A DNA stretch of 64,000 nt from positions 1 to 64,000 of the forward strand of contig CADBJW010000009.1 in assembly GCA_902795135.1 (NCBI GenBank). Reading direction: 5' to 3'. This document shows positions 41,912 through 52,049 of the stretch, in pieces. Within the stretch, counting starts at the first letter, position 1, and every line of letters starts with the position of its first letter. The translations under genes and the position numbers were made by a program. Below the pieces are notes generated by a model. That model had not been told where the DNA came from. It worked only from the letters and a program-made list of their open reading frames with translations, and ran no database searches. This stretch comes from an uncultured Eubacteriales bacterium (GTDB lineage: Bacteria > Bacillota > Clostridia > Peptostreptococcales > Anaerovoracaceae).

Positions 41912-42658
41912 TTACAGATTTTTCAGCTTATCGTAAGCTTTGTCAAAGAATGCGATGACCTTATTTCGGAACAACAACCCGAATAGAAACAGTATGGCTA
42001 CAATGACGGCAATTACAATGGCGCTTGTATAATTGCCATTCATAACCTGCCGCCCTATTGCCAGACTGCACATCATGCCCGGTGACCTGGCAATGATCGA
42101 CACGATCAGAAACGGTTTTAAATGTAGTTCTGACAGCCCTGCAGCGTAGGTGCAGAGATCTTTCGGGATTCCGGGGATCAGAAAGATGATAAAGACCAGA
42201 ATCATGCCCTTTTTACTGTTCAGATTCCCCAGCATTTCATTGATCTTACGTTCTCCGAACAGAATTTGCATGGCATCATGGCCGAGCAGCCGGGCCAGAT
42301 AAAAGACCGCGATGGATCCCAGGGTAGCTCCTATAATCGACAGAACCAGTCCGATCCAAAAGCCGTATAGATAACCGGCTGCGATCTGCAGCGCCTGACC
42401 TGGAATGATACAGATTATAATTTGTATGATCTGAGCGGCAATATAAATCAGAGCACCTTCTTTTTTATACTGCAAAAGCAAATGCTCCACATTTCGAATG
42501 TTTGACATATCTTCCAAGAGCTCGTGATGACAAAAGTATATATATAAAGGAATGGCGATGAGGATCATCGCCAGTACAGTCAGTTTCAATATGGAAGATA
42601 TGATCTTTACCTTCTTTTGGTATTCTTGTTTATCTGTCTGTTTCAATGGATCGTCCAA
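41912..42658 (-). CDS. TVP38/TMEM64 family membrane protein
   Basis: A 248-residue VTT-domain (DedA-like) protein with about six hydrophobic stretches. The core IIPGQALQIAAGYLYGFWIGLVLSIIGA and FLIPGIPKDLCTYAAGLS are typical. Members have been linked to lipid or selenite handling, but no specific role can be assigned. It follows the methionine gamma-lyase family gene by 15 nt in the same direction. Confidence 0.88.
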   Translation of the reverse strand: MDDPLKQTDKQEYQKKVKIISSILKLTVLAMILIAIPLYIYFCHHELLEDMSNIRNVEHLLLQYKKEGALIYIAAQIIQIIICIIPGQALQIAAGYLYGFWIGLVLSIIGATLGSIAVFYLARLLGHDAMQILFGERKINEMLGNLNSKKGMILVFIIFLIPGIPKDLCTYAAGLSELHLKPFLIVSIIARSPGMMCSLAIGRQVMNGNYTSAIVIAVIVAILFLFGLLFRNKVIAFFDKAYDKLKNL

Positions 42659-42673
42659 TCCGGTCTGGGGTAT

Positions 42674-43966
42674 CTAACATCCCGCCAGGCCTTTGTTAAA
42701 CAGCTCTTGTAATGCCATGATTACACCAAACTTGGAATGTTCGTACGTAAGTCCGCCTTGGAAATAAACGGTATACGGCTCCCGAACCGGAGCATCGCAG
42801 GAAAGCTCGATGGAAGAGCCCTGAATGAAGGACCCATCTGCACTAATGACTGGATCATCGTAGCCCGGCATTTCACAAGGTTCCGGAACAACATCCGATT
42901 CGATCGGTGCTGCAGACTGGATGCCTCTGCAAAAGGCTGAAAGCGCTTCCGGACTTCCCAGTTTTACGGCCTGAATAATATCGCTGCGGATATCTTCTGC
43001 CTTTGGACATACGTCAAATCCCAGTTTTTCGAATGCTTTTGCACAAAGAACGGCGCCTTTGACAGCCGCATTTACGGTTTTCGGAGCGATAAAGAGACCT
43101 TGCATCATCGTTCTTGTCTGTCCGAACATCAGACCGACTTCACCGCCCAGTCCCGGAGCTGTCATACGGTAAGAAACCTTTTCGATCAGATCCTGTCTGC
43201 CGACTACGTATCCGCCTGCATATGCGAGACCGCCGCCAGGGTTCTTGATCAGCGATCCGGCCATGACATCAGCCCCGACATCCGTCGGTTCCTTGACGTG
43301 GAGAAACTCTCCATAGCAGTTATCTACCATGCATACGATATCCGGATTGATGCTTTTTACAAAGGCAAAGCATTCCTCGATTTCTTCGATGGTGATGGCT
43401 TTGCGCCAGGCATAACCGGTGGCTCTCTGCAAAGTAACCATTTTCGTTTTGCTGTTGATGGCTTTTCCCAGGGCTTCCAGATCGATTTTGCCGTCTTCGG
43501 TCAATTCAACCTGATCATAGTCCACGCCGTAATCCTTTAAGGATCCATTTCCTTCACCGCGAATACCGATGACTTCTTCCAAGCTGTCGTATGGACCGCC
43601 GGTACAGTAAATAAGCTGGTCACCAGGCCGGAGAATTCCCATAAGCGTCAGGGTAAGCGCGTGGGTTCCGTTTGTAATGATTGGCCGAACCAGAGCCGCT
43701 TCGGTATGAAAAATATCCGAATAGAGACGTTCCAGAGCTTCCCGGCCAGCGTCATCATAACCATAGCCTGTGTTCCAGGAAAAGTGGCGGTCACGAATGC
43801 GGTTTTTCTGGAATGCGTCCAGAATTTTATACTGATTGAAAGCCATAATGTCATCCAGGCGCGCAAAATGCTCCTCGGTTTCTTTTTCGCTTTCGCTGAT
43901 CAGATTCAAAACTTCATCGGATACATGAAAATTAGTTTTTAAAAAATCGTATGTATTATTTTGCAT
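42674..43966 (-). CDS. Methionine gamma-lyase family (aluminium-resistance type) PLP protein
   Basis: A 430-residue member of the Met_gamma_lyase family (YnbB in Bacillus), a PLP fold-type I protein. The PLP lysine is in GSLIKNPGGGLAYAGGY, the preceding Asp in MVDNCYGEF. Despite the name, activity is not well established. In many Firmicutes it follows miaA-hfq. Here two unrelated genes lie between it and miaA. It overlaps the GLUG gene upstream by 11 nt. Confidence 0.9.
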   Translation of the reverse strand: MQNNTYDFLKTNFHVSDEVLNLISESEKETEEHFARLDDIMAFNQYKILDAFQKNRIRDRHFSWNTGYGYDDAGREALERLYSDIFHTEAALVRPIITNGTHALTLTLMGILRPGDQLIYCTGGPYDSLEEVIGIRGEGNGSLKDYGVDYDQVELTEDGKIDLEALGKAINSKTKMVTLQRATGYAWRKAITIEEIEECFAFVKSINPDIVCMVDNCYGEFLHVKEPTDVGADVMAGSLIKNPGGGLAYAGGYVVGRQDLIEKVSYRMTAPGLGGEVGLMFGQTRTMMQGLFIAPKTVNAAVKGAVLCAKAFEKLGFDVCPKAEDIRSDIIQAVKLGSPEALSAFCRGIQSAAPIESDVVPEPCEMPGYDDPVISADGSFIQGSSIELSCDAPVREPYTVYFQGGLTYEHSKFGVIMALQELFNKGLAGC

Positions 43967-45542
43967 GATTGTTATACTCTCCTACTGCTCGGGATGTGAA
44001 TTCATAATGGTTGAAATACATCATGATCGTATCCCCCGGTTGACTTTTTTTATTCTGCTGCAGCATGTATTCGTTCAGATCCTGCTGAACCTCGACCGGA
44101 ACGCTACTCATATAGACGATTTCATCGTCTGAAAGCGGCTTTTGCCATGTCAGTACAGGCAAGCTCATGTTACCATATGCGCCGCTGCTGTCGGTCATAT
44201 AATAGGGTCCCAGATTAACCGATCCGCTGATCAGCGAGCCTGTGGAGGTTACCGTAGTACCTCGGGTAATGTTGCGGCTCTTTCCGGAACTGTCTTCACC
44301 AATGCCGTATTTGCTGTTCTCGGTGGTGAAGTAATTGTTGGTGATATACGGATCATCTTTTGTCTTTGAAATATTGTCGTATTTGCCGATGACGCCGCCA
44401 GTCACATCGGAATTGCGGATCGTTCCTGTGGTGTAGCAATTGGTGATCTTCACACCTTTTGCACCAACGATTCCGGCAATACCGCCTGCATAGCCTTTGG
44501 CCTCACCCAGACCGCTGATGGATTTTGGATTGTTCACGGAAATATAGCCGACGTTATAACAGTTGCTGATCACGGCACCTTTCGTATTCGTGTAGCCGAC
44601 GATACCACCGGTACCTTCTGTTTTGGATTCGATTCGGCCTTTGTTGAAGCAACGGTCGATTTTCGAAGCCGCCGAAACAGATCTACCTGCCACGCCACCG
44701 GTTCCGAAGGTGTTGATGCCTCTTTGGGTGGAAATCACATTTCCGCTGTTGAAACTGTTTACGATCTTGCTCCAGTTTTCTCCGGCAATACCACCAACTT
44801 TGATGGATCCGGTCACATCTCCCTTGTTCGTACAGTTCCAGATGGTTCCGGCACGATTGTATCCGGCGATGCCTCCGGTCTGTGCATGCGCCCGGACATT
44901 TGCTTCGGATACGCAGCGGATGATTTTCCCGTTCTCCGCCAGATAGCCGGTTATTCCGCCGCACATACCTCCGGTGGCTTTGACTTTGCCCTTGATGGTC
45001 AGATTCTTTACCGTGCCGCTGAGATAGCCGAACAATCCACCGTAATCCCCTGTAATATCCACATTGAGGCCACTGATGGTATGTCCCTTTCCATCAAAGG
45101 TGCCCTTGAAGGTAATGTGTTCGTCGGCCCCGATCGGTACCCAGTCCTGAGACAGCCGTATATCGTTCATCAGTGTAAAGGTCACGCCTTCAAAGGTCTC
45201 AAACCGATTGTCCTTCCACATGACCTGCTGTTCATTGACCAGACTGGCCAGCCCGAACAATTGTGCTTCGTTATAGATTTTGTATTCTTTCTTTGGATTG
45301 GTATAGTCAAACCATGAAGTATCCGGATACACGGCCATTGGTTCCGGACCTTCGATTTCATCATCGTCGTCGATGACCTGACCGTTTTCATCATAGTATT
45401 CGTACTGCGTACTGTCGCTGCCGTTGCCATAAGGAGCGCTAGGATCTTCATAATAGGTGGGCGCAGCGAAAGATGCCGCAGGAAAACACATGCCTGCAGC
45501 CATAATCACCCCAGCTGTCAAATAAATAAATCGTCGTTTCAC
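43956..45542 (-). CDS. Secreted GLUG-repeat protein
   Basis: A 528-residue extracellular protein. Residues 1-26 form a signal peptide ending ASFA. An acidic linker follows. From about 130 to 420 run eight or so GLUG repeats of the form GGIAGYNRAGTIWNCTNKGDV, each 25-40 residues, which probably build a right-handed beta helix. There is no LPxTG signal, SLH or membrane anchor, so it may be released or loosely attached. Start is GTG 45542. GLUG repeats occur in adhesins and IgA-protease-like proteins. Function here is unknown. Confidence 0.85.
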   Translation of the reverse strand: MKRRFIYLTAGVIMAAGMCFPAASFAAPTYYEDPSAPYGNGSDSTQYEYYDENGQVIDDDDEIEGPEPMAVYPDTSWFDYTNPKKEYKIYNEAQLFGLASLVNEQQVMWKDNRFETFEGVTFTLMNDIRLSQDWVPIGADEHITFKGTFDGKGHTISGLNVDITGDYGGLFGYLSGTVKNLTIKGKVKATGGMCGGITGYLAENGKIIRCVSEANVRAHAQTGGIAGYNRAGTIWNCTNKGDVTGSIKVGGIAGENWSKIVNSFNSGNVISTQRGINTFGTGGVAGRSVSAASKIDRCFNKGRIESKTEGTGGIVGYTNTKGAVISNCYNVGYISVNNPKSISGLGEAKGYAGGIAGIVGAKGVKITNCYTTGTIRNSDVTGGVIGKYDNISKTKDDPYITNNYFTTENSKYGIGEDSSGKSRNITRGTTVTSTGSLISGSVNLGPYYMTDSSGAYGNMSLPVLTWQKPLSDDEIVYMSSVPVEVQQDLNEYMLQQNKKSQPGDTIMMYFNHYEFTSRAVGEYNNHAK

Positions 45543-45543
45543 T

Positions 45544-46677
45544 TTATTTCTTACCTTTTCTTTCTAATTCCCATTCCATGTCTTTGACCAGGTCTCGTTT
45601 GATGCCCATTTTATGACCTGCATAAAGCTGTGTCGTCGTGACCTGTTCGTGATCAAGCAATGCCTGGACATCGTAGATCGAGTTTCCCCTTCCAATCAAA
45701 CTGGTCGCCGCTGTGGCCCTTAATTTATGCGGACTGAAGCCCGCTTTTCTGGACGTAGCAAGACCAATCGATGTGTATTTTTTTACCAGGTCTCTGATCT
45801 GCCGTTCGGTTAATCGTCTGCCCTGAAGTGACAGAAACAGCGCATCTTCATGGCCTTCTCTGACTTTTTCTTCCGGCATACGTTCGTTTTCAATGTAATC
45901 TTTCACAACATCTGTTACAGACTCGTTCAAAGGCATGACCGCTTCTTTCGCGCGCTTTCTGTAAATCTTGAACTCGCCTCTGTTGAAATTAAAGGATGAG
46001 ACATTGAGCTGTTGCAGTTCAAACAATCTCAACCCATAAGTGAGAAAAAGGATCAGTATGGCTTTATCCCTCTTTTTCGTCTTTTCCCAATACTGATGTT
46101 CCTTTGGTGTCAGATGCGTTCCCGTGGAGACCGCATCCAGCATAATCATGACTTCATCGTCCTGAAGCGCCTTAATCTCACGTTCGCTGGCCTTTTGCAC
46201 ACGGATGGGGTCAAACCCATCGGTAATGTTCTTTTCCAAAAGCTCATCCCGATACAACTGTTTGAACAGAACGGACAGGGATGATTTCTTTCTGGCCAGT
46301 GTTTTGTTTGTGTTTTCGTAAACGATTATTTCGTTGTCTTTTTCGACTTCATACTGTCTGCAGTAATCGATGAAACGGTTGACATCGCTGGCCTTTATAC
46401 GCCTGAAGTCATCCAGTTCAATGTCTTTGATCGTAGTTGCGCCGGTCAGTCCGGTTTGATCGATCAAATACTGACAGAAGAACTTCACGTCACGCAGATA
46501 GGAAAGCCGCGTCATAGGAAGCACATTGCCCCTGAGATAAGCAAAGTATCCCTTCATGAATCTGGGAAGCTGTTCTTCAACCTTCGAGCAGTCCGAAGCA
46601 ACCTCGTGTTCCTGAAGAATGATGTTGTCCGGTTTATCGCTTCGATTATGAATTTTTATAGTCTTGTTCGCAGCCAC
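45544..46677 (-). CDS. Tyrosine recombinase (XerC/XerD-like)
   Basis: A 377-residue site-specific recombinase. The N-terminal SAM-like DNA-binding domain (about 30-165) and the catalytic domain are complete: Arg in YGLRLFELQ, Lys in the beta-hairpin KIYRKRAKEA, HKLRATAAT with His and Arg, LLDHEQVTTTQLYAG with the second His and the nucleophile Tyr. No attachment sites, phage or transposon genes adjoin, so it could be a chromosomal Xer protein. The C-terminal segment is a little longer than standard XerD. GTG start. The miaA gene overlaps it by 22 nt. Confidence 0.88.
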   Translation of the reverse strand: MAANKTIKIHNRSDKPDNIILQEHEVASDCSKVEEQLPRFMKGYFAYLRGNVLPMTRLSYLRDVKFFCQYLIDQTGLTGATTIKDIELDDFRRIKASDVNRFIDYCRQYEVEKDNEIIVYENTNKTLARKKSSLSVLFKQLYRDELLEKNITDGFDPIRVQKASEREIKALQDDEVMIMLDAVSTGTHLTPKEHQYWEKTKKRDKAILILFLTYGLRLFELQQLNVSSFNFNRGEFKIYRKRAKEAVMPLNESVTDVVKDYIENERMPEEKVREGHEDALFLSLQGRRLTERQIRDLVKKYTSIGLATSRKAGFSPHKLRATAATSLIGRGNSIYDVQALLDHEQVTTTQLYAGHKMGIKRDLVKDMEWELERKGKK

Positions 46678-47591
46678 TTGCTAAACTCTCCGAGAGCGGT
46701 TTCTTCACTTCCAAAAGCAGAAATATCGTACCACATAATTTTATCATATCTTCGGAACCACGTTAACTGTCTTTTGGCATAATGACGCGTGTTTTTTTGG
46801 ATCAGTTCCACGGCTTCGTCAAGGCTGACCCGCCCTTCCAGACAATCGATCATTTCTTTATAACCGATTCCTTTCATGGCAATGTGATCCGCCGTCAGTC
46901 CCATGTCCAAAAGGCCTTGAACCTCCTCTGCAAGGCCTGCATCAATTAGCTGCAACACCCGCTGATTGATCCGGTCATAGAGTTCCTCCCGTTGCCGGGA
47001 AAGGCCCACAATCAGTGGATCGTAAGGTTCCCATTCTTGGTTCACGCTGCGAAACGGCTGGACGCTGCCTTCACCTAGATGCAGCCGTTCCAGTGCCCGA
47101 ATCACCTTCTTCGTATTATTGACATGGATCTGGCTTGCCGCAGCTGAATCCAGTTGTTCCAGCATTTGGTGCAGATGCTCCGGACCCTGGGTATTTAGAA
47201 TCTCCTGCAATTGCTTGCGGTAATCCTCGTCCTTTGGAGCACCGGCAAAATCCATATCATAGAGGATTGCATTCAAATACAGTCCAGTGCCTCCGGAAAT
47301 AACGGGAAGCTTTCCTCTGGCCAGAATATCATCGATGGATGCCCGTGCCAGAGCTTGATATTTGGCCACCGAAAAATCCTCTCTCGGATCTGCGAAATCA
47401 ACCAGATGATGTCTGGCTTGCCGCAGTTCTTCCGGCGTCGGCTTGGCGCTGCCGATATCCATGTATTTATAAAGCTGCATGGAATCACAGGAAACGATTT
47501 CCCCGTCAAAAGCCTGTGCAGCTTCAATGGCATATTTGGTTTTTCCTACGGCGGTAGGTCCGCAGATTACGAGTATTCTCTTCCCTTTCAC
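46656..47591 (-). CDS. miaA: tRNA dimethylallyltransferase
   Basis: Adds a dimethylallyl group to A37 of tRNAs reading UNN codons. The P-loop GPTAVGKTK, the DSMQLYKYMDIGSAKPT segment, and SGGTGLYLNA are all present. The frame is open upstream to 47681, inside mutL, but GTG 47591 behind AAGGAG starts the normal N-terminus, giving 311 residues. It follows mutS-mutL, the common Firmicute order. The isoprenoid donor can come from the dxs/ispA pathway in the same block. Confidence 0.95.
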   Translation of the reverse strand: MKGKRILVICGPTAVGKTKYAIEAAQAFDGEIVSCDSMQLYKYMDIGSAKPTPEELRQARHHLVDFADPREDFSVAKYQALARASIDDILARGKLPVISGGTGLYLNAILYDMDFAGAPKDEDYRKQLQEILNTQGPEHLHQMLEQLDSAAASQIHVNNTKKVIRALERLHLGEGSVQPFRSVNQEWEPYDPLIVGLSRQREELYDRINQRVLQLIDAGLAEEVQGLLDMGLTADHIAMKGIGYKEMIDCLEGRVSLDEAVELIQKNTRHYAKRQLTWFRRYDKIMWYDISAFGSEETALGEFSKWLRTRL

Positions 47592-47608
47592 CCGGTTCTC
47601 CTTTATGT

Positions 47609-49405
47609 TTAAGCCCGTTTGAACATGTGTTCGATTTCGTATTTTGTCATGCGGATGAACGTCGGCCTGCCATGAGGACAAGAAAACGGATTGACGCAGG
47701 CTTTCAGCTGTTCCAGCAAACTGCTGACTTCTTCCTCCGTCAATTTATCCCCGCCCTTTACGGCCGATTTGCAGGAGCGCATGATGATTTTATCAAGCAC
47801 AGCCGGATCATACAATTTCGGTTCATCAGCAAATCCCTGGAACAAATCGTTCAAGAACTGCTCCGCCTCACCCAATTCCATAAACGCAGGTATTTCACGG
47901 ACCAAATAGGTATTGTTGCCGAAGAATTCCGCACGATAGCCCATATCCATGATGATCGGCATCCAGGATTCTTCTGCGGACGTAATGTCTCCGGACACGT
48001 GAAACTGCAAAGGCATCATAAGCTGCTGGCTGTATTTCTCCGCCGCCTCGTACTGCTTTCGCAGCTTTTCGTAGAAAACGCGTTCGTGAGCGGCATGCTG
48101 ATCGATCATATAAAAATTGTCTTCCGAATAGGCTAAAATGTACGTATCAAAGAGGATACCAATCAACTGAAGACCGTCAATATCAAAAGGCACCTGCATG
48201 GGAGCACGCAGAGGTGCCAGACCGCCGGTCGGTACGTTGGAAGGTACTTCCTGTGTAGCGGAATTCCTTTTCGGAACATCCGGCGTTGCTTCTTTTCGCA
48301 TGGTTGACAATAAATCTTTTACGTCAATTTGCTTTCCCTGGTCCTGTTTTTCATTCAAAACCGGAATGTCCACCACGTCTTCCTTCACATGGTCGGCCCG
48401 GATCTCGGGAACCGCCTCCCGGACCCGCAATGCCTTTGAAATAGCCTCTGCCGTGAAGTCTTCGATCTCCGCATTGTTGTCAAACCGAATCTCTTTCTTC
48501 GTTGGATGGATGTTTACATCCAATTGATCCGGCGGCACCGCTAAAAACAGAAAGGCTGCCGGAAAACGGCCGGAAAACAGTCGTTCTTTATATCCCCGAT
48601 CCACGGCTTTTTCCAGTACTTTGCTCGATACGACCCTTCCGTTGACACAGAAGATCTGCCGCATTCTGGATGTCATGGAGAAACCCGGATTGGAAACAAA
48701 GCCCCGAAGATGAAGATCTCCGAGATCCTCTTCTACGGGAACCAGTTCTCTGCCGATGTCCGATCCATACACGCTGATAATGTTATCCAGAATGCTGCCT
48801 TTGCTGCTGGTCTGGAACACGACTTTGGTCCCGTTGATCAGTCGAAAACGGATATCCGGATAGGCCAGCGCGATTCGCGAAACCAAATCGATGACACGTC
48901 TTGACTCAGCACCATCGGAACCGAGGAATTTGAGTCTGGCCGGCACATTATAAAACAAATCCCGGACGGTAATCGTTGTACCATCGGGGCATCCGATTGG
49001 CTCGTTGGCCATGATCCTGCTGCTGTCGCAAACCACCCTTCGGCCGGTTCTCGATGCAGCTGGCTTGGTGATGATTTCGACTCTGGAAACCGCGCAGATG
49101 CTGGCCAGCGCTTCGCCACGAAAACCAAGGGTCCGAATGGAATCCAGATCCCGCACCGCGCTGATCTTGCTCGTTGCGTGACGCTGGAAGGCAGTCTCGA
49201 CTTCTTCCTCAGGAATGCCGCTTCCGTTATCGGTTACCCGGATGTATTCCTTGCCGCCGCTTTTGATTTCGACCGTAATGCTGTTTGCACCGGAATCGAT
49301 CGAATTCTCTACTAATTCTTTGACAATGGAAACAGGTCGGTCCACGACCTCCCCCGCCGCGATCTTATCGGCGACGCTTTTATCAAGTACTCGAATATTT
49401 GCCAT
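47609..49405 (-). CDS. mutL: DNA mismatch repair protein MutL
   Basis: A 598-residue GHKL ATPase that couples MutS to strand incision. N-terminal motifs include AAGEVVDRPVSIVKELVENSIDSGA and TLGFRGEALASI. The C-terminal domain carries the endonuclease motif DQHAAHERVFYE, plus CKSAVKGGD and CPHGRPT, so this is the endonuclease-type MutL expected in a bacterium without MutH. It is 6 nt from mutS. Confidence 0.97.
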   Translation of the reverse strand: MANIRVLDKSVADKIAAGEVVDRPVSIVKELVENSIDSGANSITVEIKSGGKEYIRVTDNGSGIPEEEVETAFQRHATSKISAVRDLDSIRTLGFRGEALASICAVSRVEIITKPAASRTGRRVVCDSSRIMANEPIGCPDGTTITVRDLFYNVPARLKFLGSDGAESRRVIDLVSRIALAYPDIRFRLINGTKVVFQTSSKGSILDNIISVYGSDIGRELVPVEEDLGDLHLRGFVSNPGFSMTSRMRQIFCVNGRVVSSKVLEKAVDRGYKERLFSGRFPAAFLFLAVPPDQLDVNIHPTKKEIRFDNNAEIEDFTAEAISKALRVREAVPEIRADHVKEDVVDIPVLNEKQDQGKQIDVKDLLSTMRKEATPDVPKRNSATQEVPSNVPTGGLAPLRAPMQVPFDIDGLQLIGILFDTYILAYSEDNFYMIDQHAAHERVFYEKLRKQYEAAEKYSQQLMMPLQFHVSGDITSAEESWMPIIMDMGYRAEFFGNNTYLVREIPAFMELGEAEQFLNDLFQGFADEPKLYDPAVLDKIIMRSCKSAVKGGDKLTEEEVSSLLEQLKACVNPFSCPHGRPTFIRMTKYEIEHMFKRA

Positions 49406-49411
49406 GACCCA

Positions 49412-52042
49412 TTACTTTCCCTGCAGTGATTCCTGCAGTTCTTCCAGTATTTTCAGCGCCTGTGAAGGCGTTGTATCCATCAGATCCAAAGAGCGCAGCT
49501 TTTGCACGATGGGACTTGGTACCGCATCGAAGAAAGACAGCTGCATTTCCTGCTGCAACGGCGCTGCCGGTTCTTCGTTCACCTTGGCGGCTTCCTGGAT
49601 GTCAGACTGAGAACGTCCGTTCTCTAATATTTCCAGGCGCTCGCGAGCATTTTGCAAAAGCTCCCGCGGCACACCGGCCAGTTTTGCCACGTGTATCCCG
49701 TAGCTTCGGCTTGCAGGCCCTTCTACGATTTTGTGAAGGAACACCACATTGCCGTTTTCTTCAGATACATCCACGTTATAGTTTTTAACGCCCTTCAAAG
49801 TCTCTTCCAGGGCGGTCATCTCATGATAATGTGTAGCAAACAAGGTCCGGATGTGACGTTCGCTTTGGCAAAGGTATTCCGCTGCGGACCAGGCAATGCT
49901 GAGACCGTCATAGGTGCTGGTCCCCCGCCCGATTTCATCTAAAATCACCAGGCTCTTTGGCGTAGCGCTGCTTAAGATGTAAGACAGCTCGCTCATTTCA
50001 ACGAAAAAGGTACTCTGTCCCTGAGCCAGATTGTCCGAAGCCCCGATGCGGGTGAAGATCCGATCGCAAATTCCAATGCGCGCCCTCTCACATGGTACGA
50101 AACAGCCGGCCTGGGCCATCAGCACGATGAGCGCGGTCTGCCGCATGTAGGTGGATTTTCCGGACATATTCGGTCCCGTAATCAACAGCAGATTCTGATC
50201 CGTCCGGTCCAGATACACGTCATTGCTTACAAAAATGCCATCCCGGATGGTTTTCTCGATGACCGGATGACGTCCTTTTTCGATGGAAATCACATCCCCG
50301 TCGTTCACTTCCGGTTTGACATAATCGTTCTGCTGCGCGACGGTCGCAAAGGCTGCTAAGACGTCCAGCACGGAAATGGCTTTGGAGGTTGACTGGATCC
50401 GGTCGATGGATTCCTGCAGTTTCCCGCGGATTTCCGTAAACAGCTCGTATTCCAGCTTGTTGATTTCTGTTTCCGCACTTAGGACCAGACGCTCCGTTTC
50501 CTTAAGCTGCGGCGTGACAAACCGTTCGCTTCCCACCAGGGTCTGTTTGCGGATATAGTCTTCCGGGATCATATCGTAGTAAGACTTGGTGACTTCCAGA
50601 TAATACCCAAAGACTTTATTGAATCCGACTTTTAGATTCTTGATGCCGGTTCGTTCCCGTTCGGACTGCTCCAGTGAAGCGATCCAGTTCTGAGCATCGC
50701 TGATAGACAGCTTCAGATCGTCCAGTTTCTCGGAATAGCCTTCTTTGATGAGTCCGCCTTCTTTTACGGTAAATGGCGGTTCTTCAACGATTCCGCGGTC
50801 AATGATCTCGAAGACCTCTTCCAGTTCATAGATGCTGTCATTCAGCTCCGCAAGCAGGCCGCCTGCGCCTTCCAGATCGTATTTGATATCCGGCAGAACA
50901 CCACAGGAGTTCCTAAGTGCGATCATGTCTCTGCCGTTTGCCTTACCGGTTGCGATCCGGCCTGTAAGCCGTTCGAAATCGTAAATGCGTTTTAAGCTTT
51001 CCCGGATGTCATTTCGGCGGATTACATCTTCCGTAAGAACTTCCACGGCATCCAGACGCTTTTGGATTTTCTCGACGTCGTTCAGCGGCTCCTTCAGCCA
51101 CTGTTTCATCCTTCTGGAGCCCATGGCCGTATGGGTTTTATCCAGAATCCCCAGAAGAGACCCCTGGAGTTTCTTTTCGTAGAGGGTCTCCGTCAGTTCC
51201 AGGTTCCGGATGGTTGCCTTGTCCAGCGACATATGCTGCCCGACGGAATAAAAGGACACGCTGCGGATGTGCTCCAGATCATTCTTTTGCATATCGAGGA
51301 GATACAAAAGCAGGGATCCCAAAGAGAGTTCCGTTGCCAGATGATCGTTCAGTCCAATGCCATATAAGGACGAGATCCGGAACTGTTTTTTGATAACGTC
51401 CTCTGCCGATGTTTTTCGGTAAAATTCATCGCCGAGAAGGTTGAAATACGCATCCAGAATCGGCTCCACCGATGGAACATCGATGATCTGTGCGGTGTGC
51501 TCATCGAGGAGCACTTCACGAGCGCCGATTTTTACGATTTCATTGATGACGGCTTCGATGCGTCCCTCCCCTTCGATGGATGTCATGTTTGCCTCGCCGG
51601 TTGAGATATCACAGTAAGCAAGACCGATGGCATCTTCTGTCGCATACACGGAAGCGATGTAATTGTTTTCTTTTTCGTTCAGCATGGAACTGCTGATCAC
51701 CGTTCCGGGCGTTACGATCTGGACCACTTCACGGCTTACAATGCCTTTGGTCGTGGCCGGATCGCTGGTCTGCTCGCAAATGGCAACTTTATAACCCTTT
51801 TCTACCAACCGGGCAATATAAGTATCGGCCGAGTGGAACGGGACACCGCACATAGGCGCCCGCTCCTCCAGACCGCAGTTCTTTCCGGTCAATGTTAATT
51901 CCAGCTCTTTGGAAGCCAGTTTCGCATCGTCAAAAAACATCTCATAAAAATCACCAAGCCTGAAAAAAAGAATACAGTCCTGGTGATTTTCTTTTACATC
52001 AAGGTATTGCCGCATCATAGGCGACAGTTTTGATTTTGACAT
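49412..52042 (-). CDS. mutS: DNA mismatch repair protein MutS
   Basis: Recognises mismatches. The 876-residue protein has the N-terminal mismatch-binding motif (FFRLGDFYEMF), clamp and lever regions, and the ATPase with Walker A GPNMSGKST, Walker B LVILDEIGRGTSTYDG and FATHYHEM. Full length. Adjacent to mutL and miaA. Confidence 0.98.
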   Translation of the reverse strand: MSKSKLSPMMRQYLDVKENHQDCILFFRLGDFYEMFFDDAKLASKELELTLTGKNCGLEERAPMCGVPFHSADTYIARLVEKGYKVAICEQTSDPATTKGIVSREVVQIVTPGTVISSSMLNEKENNYIASVYATEDAIGLAYCDISTGEANMTSIEGEGRIEAVINEIVKIGAREVLLDEHTAQIIDVPSVEPILDAYFNLLGDEFYRKTSAEDVIKKQFRISSLYGIGLNDHLATELSLGSLLLYLLDMQKNDLEHIRSVSFYSVGQHMSLDKATIRNLELTETLYEKKLQGSLLGILDKTHTAMGSRRMKQWLKEPLNDVEKIQKRLDAVEVLTEDVIRRNDIRESLKRIYDFERLTGRIATGKANGRDMIALRNSCGVLPDIKYDLEGAGGLLAELNDSIYELEEVFEIIDRGIVEEPPFTVKEGGLIKEGYSEKLDDLKLSISDAQNWIASLEQSERERTGIKNLKVGFNKVFGYYLEVTKSYYDMIPEDYIRKQTLVGSERFVTPQLKETERLVLSAETEINKLEYELFTEIRGKLQESIDRIQSTSKAISVLDVLAAFATVAQQNDYVKPEVNDGDVISIEKGRHPVIEKTIRDGIFVSNDVYLDRTDQNLLLITGPNMSGKSTYMRQTALIVLMAQAGCFVPCERARIGICDRIFTRIGASDNLAQGQSTFFVEMSELSYILSSATPKSLVILDEIGRGTSTYDGLSIAWSAAEYLCQSERHIRTLFATHYHEMTALEETLKGVKNYNVDVSEENGNVVFLHKIVEGPASRSYGIHVAKLAGVPRELLQNARERLEILENGRSQSDIQEAAKVNEEPAAPLQQEMQLSFFDAVPSPIVQKLRSLDLMDTTPSQALKILEELQESLQGK

Positions 52043-52049
52043 TCGTCTC

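Noticed and set aside
45544..46677. Prophage or integrative element around the tyrosine recombinase
   Set aside because: No attachment repeats, tRNA target, excisionase or phage genes adjoin; the flanks are core genes in operon-like spacing.
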